Positions 8,403 through 10,764 of a stretch of DNA of 10,764 nt are shown piece after piece. The stretch comes from CALFMR01 sp035550595. GTDB taxonomy: Bacteria > Acidobacteriota > Vicinamibacteria > Vicinamibacterales > SCN-69-37. Under the pieces are notes generated by a model. The model made no database searches, had not been told where the DNA came from, and worked only from the letters and a program-made list of their open reading frames with translations. The translations under genes and the position numbers were made by a program. Position 1 is the stretch's first letter. Every line of letters begins with the position of its first letter. Where the stretch lies: the NCBI GenBank assembly GCA_035550595.1, contig DASZOV010000171.1:1-10764 (forward strand). Direction: 5' to 3'.

Positions 8403-8756
8403 TCACGCGCGGGGCGCGTCTCCGGCATCGCGCGCCATTCGCTCGTGCGCCTGACGATGCCAGTCGTCGAACGTCGGCGGCGGCCCGCCCCAACGGCCGT
8501 ACCAGCCGTGGCGCCACGGCCCGCCCCAGAACGCGAACCGCGCGAAGGCGAAGAACACGAACAGGAAGAACAGCGGGAACACGAACCCGAACGGATGGAA
8601 CCACACGTGCGGATGCCAGCCGGCCGCGGCCGCTTGTGGGCTGACCGCGAGTCCATGCGCGACGCCGGCATGGTAGGCGATGGCCACGGCAATGACGCCG
8701 ACGACGGCGGTGACGACCCACGGCCACCATCGGTTCGCTGGATGACGATCGTTCAT
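8403..8756 (-). CDS. Small Trp/His-rich two-helix membrane protein, linked to the two-component system
   Basis: I do not recognise a named family. The protein is 117 residues: a short polar N-terminus with RWWPW (9-13), TM1 (about 13-36), a His-rich loop containing WHPHVWFHP (47-55), TM2 of mostly Phe, Leu and Val (about 57-77), then a Trp/Gly/Arg stretch (WGGPWRHGWYGRWGG, 77-91) and a final amphipathic helix PTFDDWHRQAHERM. The clustered histidines could bind metal or haem, but this is only inference. The start is ATG at 8754-8756, because AGGAGGT lies 5 bases upstream; the frame stays open to 8858 but no upstream start has such support. It precedes the response regulator by 110 bp on the same strand. 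Similar short GPPP...WH proteins beside BaeSR-like pairs seem familiar, so an accessory or target role is plausible. Confidence 0.75.
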   Translation of the reverse strand: MNDRHPANRWWPWVVTAVVGVIAVAIAYHAGVAHGLAVSPQAAAAGWHPHVWFHPFGFVFPLFFLFVFFAFARFAFWGGPWRHGWYGRWGGPPPTFDDWHRQAHERMARDAGDAPRA

Positions 8757-8761
8757 GGCGT

Positions 8762-8768
8762 ACCTCCT
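8762..8768 (-). promoter_or_regulatory. Strong ribosome binding site of the small membrane-protein gene
   Basis: AGGAGGT on the minus strand, 5 bases before ATG 8756. This is the best Shine-Dalgarno in the window; it fixes the start and implies high translation relative to the regulator and kinase, which have none. Confidence 0.85.
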
Positions 8769-8877
8769 GCGCAGGCGCCAATGCGCGGCGTCTGCGGCAA
8801 TGACTCGGCGGACCGTCGTTGCGGATCGAACGCGACGTGCCGGCCGCCGGTCGGCCATGCATGCAGTCTGCGGTCCG

Positions 8878-8894
8878 ATTGTGAGGAAATTGTG
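8878..8894 (-). promoter_or_regulatory. Candidate OmpR-family operator: direct repeat with 11-bp period
   Basis: On the minus strand CACAAT occurs twice, separated by TTCCT (plus-strand ATTGTG at 8878-8883 and 8889-8894). The start-to-start period is 11 bp, about one DNA turn, as bound head-to-tail by OmpR/PhoB regulators. It is AT-rich in an otherwise very GC-rich gap, about 120 bp upstream of the small membrane-protein start. Binding by the adjacent regulator is inference. Confidence 0.45.
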
Positions 8895-8911
8895 GATGTC
8901 GATCGCTCGCG

Positions 8912-9535
8912 TCAGTGCCGCTTTTGGGCGCGCGTTGACGAGTGCGGCCGGACCCGCAGGCCGAAACGCGCCCAGAACGCGTCGACGACTTCGGCCGCGA
9001 GATTGCGAGGGATTGGGACGTCCGTCCGTTGGCCGTTGAAGATGTGCCAGTAGAGCATCGGCCCGAGCAGGAGCGCCATTGCCGTCTCGTCGTCGACGGC
9101 GGCTCGCAACGCGCGCGCCCGGACACCGCGCGCGATGAGCGCGCGCATGCGCCGCTGCGGCAGCTCGATCGCGCGTTCGCGCCAGACGTCGCCGAATGCG
9201 CGGTGCCGCGCGGCATACGCCACGACGTGCGGCATCAGCTTGCGCGTCGCGTCCTGCCTGGCTTCGGGTCGATGGGTGAGCGCGTCGATGAAGTCGCGCC
9301 GCAGATCGCCCGAGTCGAACGGCGGCGGGTCGTCATAGAGACCGAAGGCAACTGACAGCGCCTCGAGCGCGAGCGCGTCCTTGTCCGCCCAGTGCGCGTA
9401 GAGCGTTGCCTTGCTCACGCCGGCCGCGCGCGCCACGGCGTCCATGCTCGTGGCGTCGATGCCATGTTCGGCGAAGAGCGCCAGCGCGGCGTCGAGGATG
9501 CCACGGTGCACGCTTGGGCTCTTCGTTCTGGCCAT
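8912..9535 (-). CDS. TetR/AcrR-family transcriptional repressor
   Basis: A 207-residue regulator. The N-terminal DNA-binding domain (about 8-55) has the classic pattern: helix RGILDAALALFAEHG (11-25), then the helix-turn-helix TSMDAVARAAGVSKATLYAHW (29-49) and DKDALALEA. The rest (about 60-195) is a helical ligand-binding and dimerisation domain with no recognised subfamily. The ligand is unknown. The start ATG is at 9533-9535; only a distant GGGAG precedes it. It lies immediately downstream of an ABC-2 exporter on the same strand, from which it is separated by a probable terminator. A role in repressing that exporter in response to its substrate is the usual arrangement but is inferred. Confidence 0.93.
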   Translation of the reverse strand: MARTKSPSVHRGILDAALALFAEHGIDATSMDAVARAAGVSKATLYAHWADKDALALEALSVAFGLYDDPPPFDSGDLRRDFIDALTHRPEARQDATRKLMPHVVAYAARHRAFGDVWRERAIELPQRRMRALIARGVRARALRAAVDDETAMALLLGPMLYWHIFNGQRTDVPIPRNLAAEVVDAFWARFGLRVRPHSSTRAQKRH

Positions 9536-9581
9536 CTCGGTGTGTCGCGCTCCCGCGCCTTACGACAATCTTGAAGAGAGG

Positions 9582-9603
9582 AAAAGATGCGCCGAAGGCG
9601 CCT
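9582..9603 (-). terminator. Probable intrinsic terminator of the ABC exporter operon
   Basis: On the minus strand GCGCC-TTC-GGCGC (9589-9601) forms a 5-bp all-GC stem with a short loop, followed by ATCTTTTCC, a T-rich run. It stands about 55 bases after the permease stop and before the TetR start. The stem is short, but position and T run fit an intrinsic terminator. Confidence 0.45.
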
Positions 9604-9609
9604 CGTTCA

Positions 9610-9643
9610 TTCGCAGTTCGCAGTTCGCAGTTCGCAGTTCGCA
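9610..9643. repeat. Heptamer tandem repeat TTCGCAG, nearly five copies
   Basis: Four perfect copies of TTCGCAG plus a fifth lacking its last base (TTCGCA) run head to tail, 34 bp in all, with no mismatches. The array sits in the 3' untranslated region between the permease stop (9658) and the terminator hairpin. On the transcribed strand the unit reads CTGCGAA. Copy number should vary by replication slippage. Confidence 0.9.
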
Positions 9644-9657
9644 ATGCCATTCCATCG

Positions 9658-10404
9658 TCAGATCTGGATCTTCGAAAACAGCCGCGCGCCAGCCGCGAGG
9701 AAGACCGCGCCGAGCGCGACGAGCACGGCGAAGTCGATCGCCAGCCCGAAATGCGGCGCGTTGATAAGCGTGTGCCGGAGCGCATCGATGCCGTAGGTCA
9801 GCGGATCGAGCGCGGTGATGACTGCGAGGACCTTCGGCAGGTGATCGAGCGGGAACAGCGCGCCCGAGAGGAAGAAAATCGGCAGCACGAGGAAGTTCAT
9901 CAGGAGCTGGAAGCCCTGCATGTCCTGCACGACCGATCCGAGCGCGGTGCCGAGCGCGGCGAAGACGATCGCGATGAGGATCATGATCGCCAGCGCGACG
10001 ATGAGCGACGTCCAGTGCTGCGGCCTGAAGCCAGCGACCAGACAGACCGCGAGCACGAGCACACCCTGGATGGCCGCCACCGTCGCGCAACCGAGCGTGC
10101 GGCCCGCCATGATTTCGATGCGTGGCACCGGCGCGACGAGCGTCTCTTTCAAGAACCCAAACTGCCGGTCCCAGAGAATCGCGATCCCCGAGAACACCGA
10201 CGAGAACAGGATCGCCATGCTGATGACGCCCGGCGCGATGAACTGGAGGTAACTGCCGCGGCCGGCCTGCTGGAAGACCGGTCCGAGCCCGAAGCCGAGC
10301 GCGAGCAGGTAGAGCAGCGGCTGGCCGAGCGAGGCGAGGATCTGCGCGCGCGACCGGACGTACCGTTTCATTTCCCGCAGCCACAGAATGTAAATCGCGC
10401 TCAT
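9658..10404 (-). CDS. ABC-2 type transporter permease (drug-exporter, DrrB-like)
   Basis: A 248-residue inner-membrane permease of the ABC-2 family, which forms exporters of drugs, polysaccharides or lipids with a matching ATPase. The start MSAIYILWLREMKRYVRSR is a typical short cytosolic N-terminus. About six hydrophobic segments follow: near LASLGQPLLYLLALGFGL, FIAPGVISMAILFSSVFSGI, ATVAAIQGVLVLAVCLVAGF, LIVALAIMILIAIVFAALG, LLMNFLVLPIFFLSGALFPL, and LAIDFAVLVALGAVFLAAG near the C-terminus. FGFLKETLVAPVPRIEIMAG is the family's signature loop contacting the ATPase. ATG 10402-10404 overlaps the ATPase TGA (ATGA) and has GGAG 6 bases upstream; the frame is open further upstream but those residues are a shadow of the ATPase. 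The substrate is unknown. Confidence 0.93.
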   Translation of the reverse strand: MSAIYILWLREMKRYVRSRAQILASLGQPLLYLLALGFGLGPVFQQAGRGSYLQFIAPGVISMAILFSSVFSGIAILWDRQFGFLKETLVAPVPRIEIMAGRTLGCATVAAIQGVLVLAVCLVAGFRPQHWTSLIVALAIMILIAIVFAALGTALGSVVQDMQGFQLLMNFLVLPIFFLSGALFPLDHLPKVLAVITALDPLTYGIDALRHTLINAPHFGLAIDFAVLVALGAVFLAAGARLFSKIQI

Positions 10405-10763
10405 CGCCGGCTCCAGAGTCTGGCGGCCTGCCGCATCCGATCGACCGATCCCGCGGCTTCGTCGCGGATGGTCGATCCCGTCAGCGCGAGGAACGCCTGT
10501 TCGAGCGAATCCTGTCCCGTCTGTTCCTTCAGCGCCTGCGCCGTGCCGACCGCGACGATGCGGCCGTGGTCGATGATGGCAATGCGGTGCGCGACGCGCT
10601 CGGCTTCTTCCATGTAGTGCGTGGTGAGAAAGACCGTCGTCTGCTCGGTCTCGTTGAGATGTTTGACGTGCGTCCACAACTGGTTGCGCGTCTGCGGATC
10701 CAGGCCGAGCGTCGGCTCGTCGAGGAACAGGATGCGCGGCGTGTGCAGGAAGCCGCGCGCGAT
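10401..10763 (-). CDS. ABC transporter ATPase (DrrA-like), 5' part outside window
   Basis: The C-terminal 120 residues of an ATP-binding subunit. The visible part starts within the helical region after the signature motif (IARGFLHTPR). It then shows Walker B with the catalytic glutamate and D-loop (ILFLDEPTLGLDPQ), and the H-loop TTVFLTTHYMEEAE with its switch histidine. The segment RIAIIDHGRIVAVGT follows, then the C-terminal extension LEQAFLALTGSTIRDEA, which is usual in the daunorubicin-resistance/ABC-2 exporter ATPases. Walker A and LSGGQ lie beyond the window edge. The frame is open to the last base, so this is a real partial gene and not a start at 10679. It overlaps the permease start as ATGA, so the two are translated together. 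Confidence 0.93.
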   Translation of the reverse strand: MARGFLHTPRILFLDEPTLGLDPQTRNQLWTHVKHLNETEQTTVFLTTHYMEEAERVAHRIAIIDHGRIVAVGTAQALKEQTGQDSLEQAFLALTGSTIRDEAAGSVDRMRQAARLWSRR

Positions 10764-10764
10764 C

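Noticed and set aside
8757..8858. 34-residue N-terminal extension of the small membrane protein
   Set aside because: It is Arg-rich and non-descript, while a near-perfect AGGAGGT marks ATG 8756.
8842..8863. GGCCG-N5-CGGCC and the palindrome CATGCATG upstream of the small membrane-protein gene as operators
   Set aside because: Such short palindromes are expected by chance in sequence this GC-rich; the nearby 11-bp direct repeat is the better candidate.
9610..9643. Possible CRISPR-like array
   Set aside because: The units are 7 bp and directly abutting with no spacers, so it is a simple tandem repeat.
9406..10617. 403-codon + strand frame opposite TetR, permease and ATPase
   Set aside because: Its product is Arg/Glu/Asp-rich low complexity, antisense to three genes with clear motifs; no ribosome site or family likeness.
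10405..10677. N-terminal extension of the permease over the ATPase gene
   Set aside because: The extra residues are an off-frame reading of ATPase coding sequence; ATG 10404 with ATGA coupling fits the family.

Overview
The window is about 10.8 kb of GC-rich, densely coding bacterial chromosome. The mix of genes suggests an Acidobacteriota-like soil bacterium, possibly of the Vicinamibacteria type: a photosynthetic-reaction-centre-type c cytochrome, a Haem_bd-type protein, a CHRD lipoprotein, a DUF5777-like barrel and a BaeSR-like two-component system. This is inferred from gene content and base composition; there is no rRNA or other marker to confirm it. No tRNA, rRNA, CRISPR array, transposase or phage gene was seen.

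Left part (1-3038). The window opens inside a type IIA topoisomerase A subunit (ParC/GyrA-like, + strand, 5' end missing). A secreted diheme c-type cytochrome follows on the same strand. A long, nearly perfect 19-bp-arm hairpin (2981-3023) lies between it and the genes converging from the right, and probably ends transcription from both sides.

Envelope/redox cluster (3039-5506, - strand). Four closely spaced genes read, in transcription order, DUF5777-like beta-barrel, CHRD-domain lipoprotein, haem-binding protein (Haem_bd type) and monohaem cytochrome c. All four have export signals. The cluster looks like one operon for an outer-membrane/periplasmic redox function that I cannot name, and it is the best candidate here for an undescribed system. 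A 150-bp divergent spacer with a 33-bp-spaced direct repeat separates it from a + strand isocitrate lyase/PEP mutase-superfamily enzyme (5657-6472).

Signalling module (6518-8756, - strand). In transcription order: a 117-aa Trp/His-rich two-helix membrane protein, an OmpR-family response regulator, and a HAMP histidine kinase with almost no extracytoplasmic loop. Regulator and kinase overlap by 3 bases. Upstream of the small gene lies a tandem repeat with an exact 11-bp period, the geometry bound by OmpR/PhoB-type regulators, which suggests autoregulation. The missing sensor domain suggests the small membrane protein may act as the sensor or its partner.

Right part (8912-10764, - strand). A TetR-family repressor lies downstream of an ABC-2 drug-type exporter (ATPase, running off the window, and permease; ATGA overlap). 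Between permease and repressor are a heptamer tandem repeat and a hairpin followed by a T-rich run that probably ends the transporter transcript.
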